The notes under the pieces are model-generated. The model worked only from the letters and a program-made list of their open reading frames with translations. It was not told where the DNA came from and did not search any database. 46,345 nt of DNA, from positions 1 through 46,345 of the forward strand of contig DASRMP010000074.1 of the NCBI GenBank assembly GCA_035647855.1, given 5' to 3'. Below are positions 32,799-40,826 of this stretch, one piece after another (position 1 is the stretch's first letter; each line of letters opens with the position of its first letter). The stretch is from JAAZBW01 sp035647855 (GTDB taxonomy: Bacteria; Actinomycetota; Actinomycetes; Actinomycetales; Actinomycetaceae). A program made the position numbers and the translations under genes.

Positions 32799-33322
32799 GT
32801 CGCCTCCCACAGTCCGGGCAGCTCTGGTCCCATCGAGTCCAGAACCGCGCCGGCGAGCGTGCCGAGCGAGAGGTCGAGTCTGCGGGCGCCGGCATCGGCA
32901 AAGACGCCACCTCCGTCTGCCTCGGCGACGACTGCGTCGGCTCCCAACTGTTCGGCGGCCAGTGCCCGGAGCACCGCCTGCAGCGCCGGATAGCGCGGAT
33001 CAGTCCGCAGTGCCTCCGCCGTCTGCCGGACGGAGCGCCTCAGACCGAGCCACACCTCGTTCTGTGCGGCGAGCACTACTTCCTGCGACTCCCGGCGCAC
33101 CCGCGCCGAACGCTGGGTGGCCTCGGACAGGGCGACCTCCTCGCCGGCTGCGGCCGCCTTGGCGCGGATGCGGGCGGCCTCCTGCTCGGCAGCCTCCAGT
33201 ATCACCGCAGCCTCTGCCTCGGCAGCGTGCCGATTCGCTTCGGCCTGCCCGTGGGCATCCGCCAGGAGCGCCTCGCGGAGAGGCTCGAGGGCGGCGTCGG
33301 CCGCATCCGGGAGTCGGGTCAC
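32795..33322 (-). CDS. atpE: V/A-type ATPase subunit E (peripheral stalk)
   Basis: A 175-residue protein with a long N-terminal alanine- and glutamate-rich coiled coil (about 15-100) and a small globular C-terminal half, the layout of stator subunit E, which pairs with the G/H subunit and holds the V1 head. The GTG start at 33322 overlaps the atpF stop by 4 nt; the open frame further upstream is discarded as it overlaps atpF. Sequence similarity in this subunit is always low, so the call leans on position and coil pattern. Confidence 0.8.
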   Translation of the reverse strand: MTRLPDAADAALEPLREALLADAHGQAEANRHAAEAEAAVILEAAEQEAARIRAKAAAAGEEVALSEATQRSARVRRESQEVVLAAQNEVWLGLRRSVRQTAEALRTDPRYPALQAVLRALAAEQLGADAVVAEADGGGVFADAGARRLDLSLGTLAGAVLDSMGPELPGLWEAT

Positions 33323-33558
33323 GCGGGCATCACCGCCGTCAGCGGGGAGCCGGGCGCGGACCGTGCGGCCCCGAGTGCAGCCGCCGCGCGGGCGGTTAGG
33401 ACCACGGCACCGATCCGGTCCGTCCCGCCTGCGACGATGGCGGACCATGCCGCCCGGACCTCGTCGTCCGTCTCGGCGGCGTGAACGGTCACGCCGGTGA
33501 GCGCGAAGCCCGCCAGGCGTGCCGGTTCGCCGAGTGCCGCTACTTCCGGGCCTGGCAT
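33319..33558 (-). CDS. atpF: V/A-type ATPase subunit F
   Basis: A 79-residue protein with the Rossmann-like start LAALGEPARLAGFALTGV type pattern (residues 6-23: VAALGEPARLAGFALTGV) and AVVLTARAA further on, as in central-stalk subunit F (NtpG in Enterococcus). It is shorter than the usual 95-105 residues, ending soon after the fourth strand. GGAGGG lies 7 nt before the ATG. It is set between atpK and atpE and is missed easily because of its size. Confidence 0.8.
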   Translation of the reverse strand: MPGPEVAALGEPARLAGFALTGVTVHAAETDDEVRAAWSAIVAGGTDRIGAVVLTARAAAALGAARSAPGSPLTAVMPA

Positions 33559-33560
33559 GC

Positions 33561-33995
33561 TCAAGCCCTCCCGATGAGGATGATCGCGATGATCAGGCCG
33601 TAGATCGCGATGCCCTCGGCCAGTCCGATCACTACCATCGCACGCCCGAAGATCTCGGGCCGTTCGCTCATCGCCGCAAGCGCCGCGGATCCCGTGTACG
33701 CGACGGCGAATGCGGCACCGAGCGACGAGCCCGCCACCGCGATGGCCGCGGCGATGAGGGCCGTGCCTCCAATGCCTGCCTGCGCCACCTCGTCCCCCGT
33801 CTGGGCGACGACGGCGCCGGCTGCGGCCGGTTCCGACGTGAGTGCGAGCACGAGCACCACGAGCGAGCCGAGCAGCACCACCACGTTGACGCCCGCAAGA
33901 ATCGCGACGCCTCCGCGCTTGTTCCGGCGAAGAAGGCCGATCGCGGCAACCGCGGCAAGGATCAGCGCGGGGATGGCGGCAATCCAGATGTTCAT
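33561..33995 (-). CDS. atpK: V/A-type ATPase proteolipid subunit K
   Basis: Membrane rotor ring subunit, 144 residues with four hydrophobic segments: about 5-22, 30-51, 77-105 and 117-142. The last two form a c-subunit hairpin with a polar ERPE loop and the ion-binding glutamate E127 in GLAEGIAIYG. The first two segments, separated by RRNKRGG, carry no carboxylate, so there is one ion site per four segments. No glutamine is present in the third segment, whereas sodium-type rings have one, so protons are the more likely ion (inference). The ATG overlaps the atpI stop by 4 nt. Confidence 0.9.
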   Translation of the reverse strand: MNIWIAAIPALILAAVAAIGLLRRNKRGGVAILAGVNVVVLLGSLVVLVLALTSEPAAAGAVVAQTGDEVAQAGIGGTALIAAAIAVAGSSLGAAFAVAYTGSAALAAMSERPEIFGRAMVVIGLAEGIAIYGLIIAIILIGRA

Positions 33996-35296
33996 TCGAG
34001 TCCCCTTTCCGTGGGGGTCGCGGCAAGGCCGGCGGGATCGTCGTCGAGAGTTGGTGACCAGGCGACGAACGGACGTCCCTCGGTCTTGAAGATTCGGGAG
34101 AAGAGTTCGTAATACTCGAGGCGGAGCGCCTGGATCCCGGCCACGAGTCCCTCGAGGGCGAACGTGATGATGTTGCCCACCAGGAAAACCAGAACCGCGG
34201 CCACGGCACGCCAACCCGGCCCCCAGAGGGAGGTCGTTCCCTCCCACACGACCATGAGAAGGGCGCCGTGCGTGAGGCCGAACGCGGCCAGACGGACGAA
34301 CGAGACGATGTTCGAGCCGAGGCGGATGATGGAGTCGAGCAGTTCGACAATCGCCTGGGCGACACCGGCGCCGCCACCGCCCGCGTCCACCAGGAAACCG
34401 ATGAAGATCAGGATCAGCGCCGCGGCGGCCACCACGATCGCGGTGACGGTCAGCGGGACGATGCCGGCCAGCAGGCCCCACGCAAGCAGTCCGACGGCGA
34501 GGAACAGGATGGCGCCCGCGACCCCCGAACTCGCGTACAGCGCGTAACCCCACCCACCTTCGCGCACCCTGTTGATGGCGCCGAGGACGTGGGCGATCGC
34601 CAGCAGGACGGCACCGACGACGAGGGCCGCCACCATGACCGGCGTGGGATCGTCGAGCGGGTTGATCCACAGCGTGGGTACGAGTCCGGTGGGACCGAAC
34701 GCCTCGCCGTACAAGAAGCCGAAGACCATCGACGTCGCACCGGCGGCGGTCACGAACGCCCACGTCTTCCCGATCTTCTCGAAGAGGGGGATCTTGCCGC
34801 TGCGTATCAGGAGTCCCACGATTACGAGGATGACCCCGTGCCCGACGTCGGCGAACATCATGCCGAACATGAACACGTAGGCCAGGCCCGCGAACTTCGC
34901 CGGATCGAGGTTCGAGTACGGCACGGTCGAGTACGTGTCCACGAGACTGCCGGACAGTTGCAGTCGGCGTGTCGGTGCGTATTTGGTGGGGGGTTGCACT
35001 CCGCGGGGCCGCTTCAGAGGCGTCACCGCTGCGCCGAGCGCCCCGAGTTCCTCCGTGAGAGCAGCCTTCTCGCTGATCGGGGTCCAGCCCACCCACGCCG
35101 CGACCGGTCCCTCGACGACCGCCGCATCGATGACGCGCTCCATCTCCTCGTTCCCGGAGCCGGGGGTGTGCGGGAGGTCCATCTGGACTGCGCCGCTCCG
35201 GGCTATCACCCTCAGCACGTCCCGGGAGCGTTCCTTGGGAGCCACGATCGCGATCCGCGCCATCTGCAGCGGGCTCAGTTGCTCACGCCACGGCAT
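33992..35296 (-). CDS. atpI: V/A-type ATPase subunit I (a-subunit), short form
   Basis: Membrane stator subunit that carries the ion half-channels. The C-terminal part from about residue 134 has seven or so membrane helices, with the conserved FMFGMMFADVGHG (143-154) and the essential Arg335 in SFVRLAAFGLTHG. The N-terminal cytoplasmic arm is only about 130 residues (ARIAIVAPKERSRDVLRVIARSG at the start), while common subunit I proteins have 300 or more and total 600-700; this one has 434. The ATG at 35296 overlaps the atpC stop region by 14 nt and follows GAGG. A later ATG (35263) is possible. Confidence 0.9.
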   Translation of the reverse strand: MPWREQLSPLQMARIAIVAPKERSRDVLRVIARSGAVQMDLPHTPGSGNEEMERVIDAAVVEGPVAAWVGWTPISEKAALTEELGALGAAVTPLKRPRGVQPPTKYAPTRRLQLSGSLVDTYSTVPYSNLDPAKFAGLAYVFMFGMMFADVGHGVILVIVGLLIRSGKIPLFEKIGKTWAFVTAAGATSMVFGFLYGEAFGPTGLVPTLWINPLDDPTPVMVAALVVGAVLLAIAHVLGAINRVREGGWGYALYASSGVAGAILFLAVGLLAWGLLAGIVPLTVTAIVVAAAALILIFIGFLVDAGGGGAGVAQAIVELLDSIIRLGSNIVSFVRLAAFGLTHGALLMVVWEGTTSLWGPGWRAVAAVLVFLVGNIITFALEGLVAGIQALRLEYYELFSRIFKTEGRPFVAWSPTLDDDPAGLAATPTERGLE

Positions 35297-36200
35297 CGAG
35301 CACCTCGCTTCCTCCGAGTCCGAGCGCGGCAGCCGCCAGTGCGGCATTGACGCGCCAGGCGTCGGCCTTCAGCACGGCGACGGCGCCGAGGACCACGTCC
35401 GCTCCGGCCAGTGGCCCACGCAGCAGGCGGAATCCGTCGGTTTCCATCCGGGCGAAGAAGAGCGCCTCCGCGCGCCAGAGGTCGTCGGCACCGGTGACGC
35501 CGGCAAGGGCATCCCGCGCCCCCGGAGGAAGGGCATCGCGCAGTTCCTCTGCCGTTCGGGCCTGTTCCCACCGGCGCCCGACAAGACGAGCAGCGATCCG
35601 GCGGAACTGCGGCGACGCGTCGTCGTCGTCGACCAGGGTCACCCGCGCGACGGCGAGACCAGCGGCGGCGCGAGCCCATGGGCGGGCCGCCGCCGCCCGG
35701 GCGCCGAGCCTCTCGAACCGGACCAGCGTGAGCGCGTCACGGAAGGGATGGGCGCCGACGTCGCCCCAGGACGATGTGCGCAGGGACGCCGAGAGGTCCT
35801 CCAGAGTCTCGGCCGATCGGGCGCGCCGCCACGCGGTGGCCAGCGAACCGAGTTCGAATGGCGCACGTATGGGCCGTCCGTCAGCGAGAGAGACCGCGAG
35901 AGCGACGATGTTCTCGGCCTCGTATTCGGCGGCGAACGCACGCGAGAGTCCGGCAGCGGACTGGGGCATCCAGCCGGCCAGTACACGGATCTGCCACAGG
36001 ATGGTCGCGCGGACCGCGTGCTCCGTGTCCGCGAGGGAGTCCGTGCCCGCAAGGTGCGGGCCGTAGACGCTCTCGGTCAGGAGGCCGAGCGCTTCCGTCA
36101 GGTTCGGTGCTCTGGCGATGCGCTGCGCGCCGCCTGCACCGACCCTCCGTTGCGCCATGGAGCGCGCGCGGACCGTCGCGGCAACCCAGTCGGATTTCAT
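35283..36200 (-). CDS. atpC: V/A-type ATPase subunit C
   Basis: Funnel-shaped subunit that joins the central shaft to the proteolipid ring (V-type d/AC39). The 305-residue sequence is mostly helical and alanine-rich, with YEAENIVALAVSLADGRPI (about 92-111) matching the typical NxxxLxR-type region of the family. It is somewhat shorter than the usual 320-350. The ATG overlaps the upstream stalk gene by 4 nt. Its place before atpI differs from the common order in which it follows atpE. Confidence 0.8.
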   Translation of the reverse strand: MKSDWVAATVRARSMAQRRVGAGGAQRIARAPNLTEALGLLTESVYGPHLAGTDSLADTEHAVRATILWQIRVLAGWMPQSAAGLSRAFAAEYEAENIVALAVSLADGRPIRAPFELGSLATAWRRARSAETLEDLSASLRTSSWGDVGAHPFRDALTLVRFERLGARAAAARPWARAAAGLAVARVTLVDDDDASPQFRRIAARLVGRRWEQARTAEELRDALPPGARDALAGVTGADDLWRAEALFFARMETDGFRLLRGPLAGADVVLGAVAVLKADAWRVNAALAAAALGLGGSEVLDAVA

Positions 36201-36649
36201 GGGAGGGCCCCGCTCCCCTCCCCGCGTCCGAGGACCTGGGCCACCATCCGCTCGACGACGTCATGTGCGAGGGGCTCCACCCTCCCCGCCGCCGACTCCT
36301 TGACCCGAGCAGCCGCGCGGTGGGCGGATTCGATGACCCGATCGTCTGCGGCCGTGGCGCGGGCAAGCACCCGCGCGGCTGCGTCCGCCTGCTCGCGGGC
36401 CGTTTCCATCCGGGCCTCGGCCACCACTGCGGCCGCCCGGGCCCGTGCCTCCACGAGCGTGCGCCGGGCCGCCGCCTCGGACTCCTCGACGAACGCGCGG
36501 CACTCGTCGAAGGTTCGCTCGAGGGCTGCGAGAACTGGCGCGAGCTCCACCTCAGGGCCGAGGGTGTCCGTGGCCCGGCCGGAACCGGAGGCTCCGCCGC
36601 CCGGCGCTCCGACGGGACGGAACCGCTCCAGAAAATTGGGTCCCGTCAC
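36197..36649 (-). CDS. V/A-type ATPase stalk subunit (G/H type)
   Basis: A 150-residue protein with a coiled coil from about 35 to 140 that is rich in Ala, Arg and Glu (ESEAAARRTLVEARARAAA), the pattern of the peripheral stalk partner of subunit E (AhaH/AtpG). The first 30 residues are Gly/Pro-rich. The GTG start at 36649 lies about 38 nt after a -10 box TAGAAT, making this the first gene of the operon. Coiled-coil similarity alone is weak; position makes the call. Confidence 0.72.
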   Translation of the reverse strand: MTGPNFLERFRPVGAPGGGASGSGRATDTLGPEVELAPVLAALERTFDECRAFVEESEAAARRTLVEARARAAAVVAEARMETAREQADAAARVLARATAADDRVIESAHRAAARVKESAAGRVEPLAHDVVERMVAQVLGRGEGSGALP

Positions 36650-36686
36650 TTGACCACCAGCCTAAATCCGCATTGATTCGCCTTCT

Positions 36687-36692
36687 ATTCTA
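36687..36692 (-). promoter_or_regulatory. -10 box of the V/A-ATPase operon
   Basis: TAGAAT on the minus strand, in an AT-rich stretch of the 98-bp gap after dnaE. The -35 is poor (CTGCTG at 17 nt), which suggests an activator or an alternative sigma factor. The start site would leave a leader of about 30 nt before the GTG. Confidence 0.5.
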
Positions 36693-36718
36693 ACGATGTA
36701 TCCTGCGGTCAGCAGGGC

Positions 36719-36740
36719 CCCCGGACGCGAACGGCCGGGG
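36719..36740. terminator. Hairpin after dnaE
   Basis: A 6-bp CCCCGG/CCGGGG stem with a 10-nt loop follows the dnaE stop codon and precedes the ATPase promoter. No U tract follows, so it is at best a U-less terminator of the kind described in actinobacteria. Confidence 0.35.
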
Positions 36741-36747
36741 AAAGCGG

Positions 36748-39700
36748 CTAGACGCAGCCCGGGCCGAGCAGCGCCTTGAGATCCCCGAAGAGGGCCGGCC
36801 CCGGATCGACCCGATACCGGTCCGGCAGCGCGACCCTCGTGCGGCCGTCCCTGCCGTCGACGTCGATGTACACCTGGGCCGCCCCGCCGTGCCGGCTCAG
36901 GATGGTCCCGATCTCCTCCACGAGAGGCACGGTGCAGCGGTGCTCTGGCAGGCGGATCGCGACGGGGCGATTCTCGGCGGCGGTGACGTCGAGGATGGTC
37001 ATCTCCTGCGCGATCACCGAGAGGGAGTCCTCACGCTCCTGCGCCCTCCCCCTGATCGAGACGAGGAGGTCCTCGGCAAGCACCACCGAGGCGGCCTGAT
37101 ATGCAGCGGGAAAGAAGTTGACCTCCGTCTCCCCCGTCCGGTCCTCGAGGGTCACGATCGCCCACGTCTTCCCGGCCTTGGTGACCTTGCGTGAGACACC
37201 CGTGACGAGGCCGGCGAGCACCACCTGCTGACCGTCCACCGAGGCGGGGTCCTCCTTGAGCGGACCGATCTCGTGCTCGGCGGCTTGCGCGATCACGTGC
37301 TCCAGTCCGGCGAGTGGGTGGTCGGAGACGTAGAGTCCGAGCATTTCTCGTTCGAAAGAGAGCTTGTCCTTCTTGTCCCACTCCACCAACTGGGGCACCT
37401 CGGTCGAGAGCGAACTGGCCGGACCCGCACCGCCGCCGTCGTCGATCGCGGAGAACAGGTCGAACTGCCCGGCGGCCTCGTTGCGCTTGATCTGGATGAC
37501 CTCGTCCACGGCGTCCTCGTGAATGGTCACGAGCGCCCGCCTCGTCTCCCCGAGCGGGTCGAACGAACCGGCCTTGATCAGAGACTCGATCGTGCGCTTG
37601 TTGCAGACCGAGGCGGGAACCTTCTCCATGAAGTCCAGGAACGAGGTGAACTCGCCCTGCTCCTCGCGGGCGGCGATGATGTCCTGCACCACCTGCGCGC
37701 CGACGTTGCGGATACCGGCCAGGCCGAAGCGGATATCGTCACCCACCGCCGTGAAGTTCGCCGCCGAGGTGTTCACGTCCGGGGGCAGGACCGTGATCCC
37801 CATGTGCCGGCATTCGGCCAGGTAGATCGCCATCTTGTCCTTGTTGCCGCCGGTCGAGGTGAGCAGGGCCGCCATGTACTCACTCGGATAGTTCGCCTTG
37901 AGGAAGCCCGTCTGGTAGGAGATGACCCCATACGCCGCCGAGTGCGACTTGTTGAACGCATAGTCGGAGAACGGCACCAGGATGTCCCAGAGCGTCTGGA
38001 CGGCGGCTGCGGAGAAGCCGTTCGCCCGCATCCCGGCGGAGAATCCCTCGTACTGCTCGTCCAGTTCCTCCTTCTTCTTCTTGCCCATCGCCCGGCGGAG
38101 CAGGTCCGCCTGACCGAAGCTGAAGCCCGCGACCTTCCGGGCGATCGCCATGACCTGCTCCTGATAGACGATCAGGCCGTACGTCGGATCGAGGATTTCG
38201 GCAAGCGGCTCGGCGAGCTCGGGATGGATCGGCTCGATCTTCTGTAGGCCGCTCTTCCGGAGCGCGTAGTTGGTGTGCGAGTTCGCCCCCATCGGCCCTG
38301 GGCGGTACAGCGCGATGGTGGCGGAGATGTCCTCGAAGTTGTCCGGGCGCATCTGGCGAAGCAGCGTGCGCAGGCCGCTGCCGTCAAGCTGGAAGACGCC
38401 GAGTGTGTCGCCACGGGAGAGGAGCTGGTAGGTGGCTGCGTCGTCGAGAGGCAGATTATCTACGTCAGGGACCTCCTTGCCGTTGTTCGCGATGTTCTCG
38501 AGCGCGTCGGAGATGATCGTGAGGTTGCGCAGCCCGAGGAAGTCCATCTTCAGGAGGCCCAGGTCCTCGCAGAGCGGGTACTCGAACTGCGTGATGATGG
38601 CGCCGTCGGAAGGCCGCTTCATCACCGGGATCACGTCGGTCAGCGGTACCGAGGACATGATGACGGCGCACGCGTGCACGCCCCACTGCCGCTTGATGCC
38701 CTCGAGACCGGTGGCGAGGTCTATGACCTGCTGGTTGACCGGGTCCGCGTACATCTGACGCATCTGCTCGGCCTCGGCGAAACGCTCGTGAGTAGGGTCG
38801 AACAGCTTGTCGAGGGGGATGTCCTTCGCCATCACGGCCGGAGGCATCGCCTTCGTGAGGGCGTCGCCCACGGCGTACGGGTGCCCGAGGACGCGCGCGG
38901 CGTCCTTGAGTGCCGCCTTCGGCTTGAGGGTGCCGAAGGTGACCACCTGGGCGACCGAGTCCTGCCCGTACTTCTCGATGACGTAGTCGATCACCTCATC
39001 GCGGCGGCGATCGTCGAAGTCGACATCGAAGTCGGGCATCGAGACGCGCTCGGGATTGAGGAACCGCTCGAACAGGAGTCCGTGCTCCAACGGATCGAGG
39101 TCCGTGATCTGCATGGCGTAGGCGACCATGGAACCGGCACCGGACCCGCGCCCCGGGCCCACCCGGATTCCTTGGGCCTTCGCCCACTTGATGTAGTCGG
39201 ACACCACGAGGAAGTAACCGGGGAAGCCCATCTGTGTGATGACGCCCATTTCGAAGTCGGCGCGTTCCCGCACCTCGCCGGGGATGCCGTCCGGGTAGCG
39301 CTCGCCGAGCCCCTCCAGCACCTCCCGCCGGAACCACGAGGCCTCGTCCTCGCCCTCGGGCACGGGGAAGTGCGGCATGTAGTTCGCGCCGTCTGCCGCC
39401 GTCGTGAATGAGACATTGCATCGCTCGGCGACGAGCAGCGTATTGTCCGCGGCCTCCGGGAACTCGCGGGTCCACTCCCGCATCTCGTGCGAGGGACGCA
39501 GGTAGAACGTGTCCGAGTCGAACTTGAACCGGTCCGGGTCCGTCAGGGTCGTGCCCGACTGCAGGCAGAGCAGCGCGGCGTGCGTGTTCACGTCCGACGG
39601 CGAGACGTAGTGCGAATCGTTCGTCGCGATCAGCGGCGCGCCGATCTTCCTCGAGATGTCCAACAGGTCCGCGAGCACGCGGCGCTCGATCTCGAGCCCG

Positions 39701-40287
39701 TGATCCATGAGCTCGATGTAGTAGTTGTCCCTGCCGAAGATGTCCTGGAACTCTGCGGCCGCCTTCAGCGCCTCGTCCTTCTGGCCGAGCCGCAGCCGCG
39801 TCTGTACCTCGCCCGATGGGCACCCGGACGTCCCGATCACACCCGGCGCGTACTGCTGCAGGAGGTCGCGGTCCATGCGGGGCCACTTTCCCCACTGCCC
39901 ATCGAGCGAGGCGCCCGACCCCATCCGGATGAGGTTCTGCAGGCCCGTATTGTTCTCGGCCCACAGCGTCAGGTGGGTGTACGCGCCACGCGCGGAGACG
40001 TCGTCGCTTCGCTGCGCCTCGGTGCCCCATGTGACGCGCGTGCGGTCACGACGGGATGTGCCGGGGGTGAGGTATGCCTCAATGCCGAGGATCGGCTTGA
40101 TGCCGTACTTCTGAGCGGTCCGGTAGAAGTCGTAGGTGCCGAAGAGGTAGCCGTGGTCAGTGAGTCCGAGCGCCGTCTGCCCGAGAGCCTGTGCCTCCTT
40201 GAACAGCGGATCGAACTTCGCGGCACCGTCCAGCATCGAGTACTCGGAGTGGACGTGGAGGTGCGCGAAGGTGTCCGATCGGGGCAT
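36748..40287 (-). CDS. dnaE: DNA polymerase III alpha subunit
   Basis: Replicative polymerase of 1179 residues, the DnaE1 size in actinobacteria. The PHP domain opens the protein (FAHLHVHSEYSMLDGA, residues 8-23). The catalytic aspartates are in SMPDFDVDFDD (about residue 400). GPGRGSGAGSMVAYAM precedes them. The tail holds helix-hairpin-helix and OB regions (KTWAIVTLEDRTGE). The ATG at 40287 is preferred to an upstream in-frame start because TAGACT lies 7 nt upstream with no Shine-Dalgarno sequence, pointing to a leaderless mRNA. It follows the GNAT gene at 62 nt. Confidence 0.97.
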   Translation of the reverse strand: MPRSDTFAHLHVHSEYSMLDGAAKFDPLFKEAQALGQTALGLTDHGYLFGTYDFYRTAQKYGIKPILGIEAYLTPGTSRRDRTRVTWGTEAQRSDDVSARGAYTHLTLWAENNTGLQNLIRMGSGASLDGQWGKWPRMDRDLLQQYAPGVIGTSGCPSGEVQTRLRLGQKDEALKAAAEFQDIFGRDNYYIELMDHGLEIERRVLADLLDISRKIGAPLIATNDSHYVSPSDVNTHAALLCLQSGTTLTDPDRFKFDSDTFYLRPSHEMREWTREFPEAADNTLLVAERCNVSFTTAADGANYMPHFPVPEGEDEASWFRREVLEGLGERYPDGIPGEVRERADFEMGVITQMGFPGYFLVVSDYIKWAKAQGIRVGPGRGSGAGSMVAYAMQITDLDPLEHGLLFERFLNPERVSMPDFDVDFDDRRRDEVIDYVIEKYGQDSVAQVVTFGTLKPKAALKDAARVLGHPYAVGDALTKAMPPAVMAKDIPLDKLFDPTHERFAEAEQMRQMYADPVNQQVIDLATGLEGIKRQWGVHACAVIMSSVPLTDVIPVMKRPSDGAIITQFEYPLCEDLGLLKMDFLGLRNLTIISDALENIANNGKEVPDVDNLPLDDAATYQLLSRGDTLGVFQLDGSGLRTLLRQMRPDNFEDISATIALYRPGPMGANSHTNYALRKSGLQKIEPIHPELAEPLAEILDPTYGLIVYQEQVMAIARKVAGFSFGQADLLRRAMGKKKKEELDEQYEGFSAGMRANGFSAAAVQTLWDILVPFSDYAFNKSHSAAYGVISYQTGFLKANYPSEYMAALLTSTGGNKDKMAIYLAECRHMGITVLPPDVNTSAANFTAVGDDIRFGLAGIRNVGAQVVQDIIAAREEQGEFTSFLDFMEKVPASVCNKRTIESLIKAGSFDPLGETRRALVTIHEDAVDEVIQIKRNEAAGQFDLFSAIDDGGGAGPASSLSTEVPQLVEWDKKDKLSFEREMLGLYVSDHPLAGLEHVIAQAAEHEIGPLKEDPASVDGQQVVLAGLVTGVSRKVTKAGKTWAIVTLEDRTGETEVNFFPAAYQAASVVLAEDLLVSIRGRAQEREDSLSVIAQEMTILDVTAAENRPVAIRLPEHRCTVPLVEEIGTILSRHGGAAQVYIDVDGRDGRTRVALPDRYRVDPGPALFGDLKALLGPGCV

Positions 40288-40294
40288 GCGGGCC

Positions 40295-40300
40295 AGTCTA
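40295..40300 (-). promoter_or_regulatory. -10 box of dnaE, leaderless
   Basis: TAGACT on the minus strand, 7 nt from the ATG, with no ribosome binding site between. A 10-bp palindrome CCACCGGTGG lies just upstream (40317-40326), near the expected -35. Confidence 0.5.
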
Positions 40301-40349
40301 GATCGCCGTCTCCGGACCACCGGTGGAGGCGCGACGAGGGGCTCGGTGC

Positions 40350-40826
40350 CTACACCGCGATGACGCGCGCCATGTCCCGGTGCCAGATCCCCGCGTCGAG
40401 GTAACGCTTCGGGCTCACCACCTCGTATCCGAGCCGCGTGTAGAACCCCACGGCCGTCTCTTGGGCGGCCAGGGCGATCTTGACTGCGAGCCGGCCGTCG
40501 TCGGAAAGCACTCCGTATTGGGCGAGGGCCGCCCCCTCGAGGTGAGCCATCACCGCCGCGCCGACGCCGCTGCCGCGGGCGTGTCTCCGCACCGCGACCC
40601 GTCCCACGTGCACGTGACCGGGCACGCCGTCGGGAAGAACGCGGCCCGTCCCGGCGGGCTCGCCGTCGAGGAACGCGAGAGCGTGGAGAGTCGCCGGGTC
40701 CCTATCGCGGGCGTCGATCTCCTCCTCGATCGGCACTTGCTGCTCCTCGACGAACACCTCGAACCGGATCCGCCACACCTCCTCGAAATCACCGCGATCA
40801 ATCACATCGACCGTCTCAATACTCAT
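40350..40826 (-). CDS. GNAT-family N-acetyltransferase
   Basis: A 158-residue acetyl-CoA-dependent acyltransferase. RFEVFVEEQQVP near residue 20 and VGRVAVRRHARGSGVGAAVM around 77-96 (motif A, R-x-x-G-x-G/A) are typical of the ElaA/YjcF branch. The ATG at 40826 overlaps the rluD stop by 4 nt; the earlier part of the open frame is not used. The substrate is unknown. It sits in the conserved lspA-rluD-GNAT-dnaE order. Confidence 0.88.
   Translation of the reverse strand: MSIETVDVIDRGDFEEVWRIRFEVFVEEQQVPIEEEIDARDRDPATLHALAFLDGEPAGTGRVLPDGVPGHVHVGRVAVRRHARGSGVGAAVMAHLEGAALAQYGVLSDDGRLAVKIALAAQETAVGFYTRLGYEVVSPKRYLDAGIWHRDMARVIAV

Noticed and set aside
34935..36653. 572-codon plus-strand frame
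   Set aside because: It is antisense to the atpI, atpC and stalk genes, which are supported by motifs, overlaps and order.
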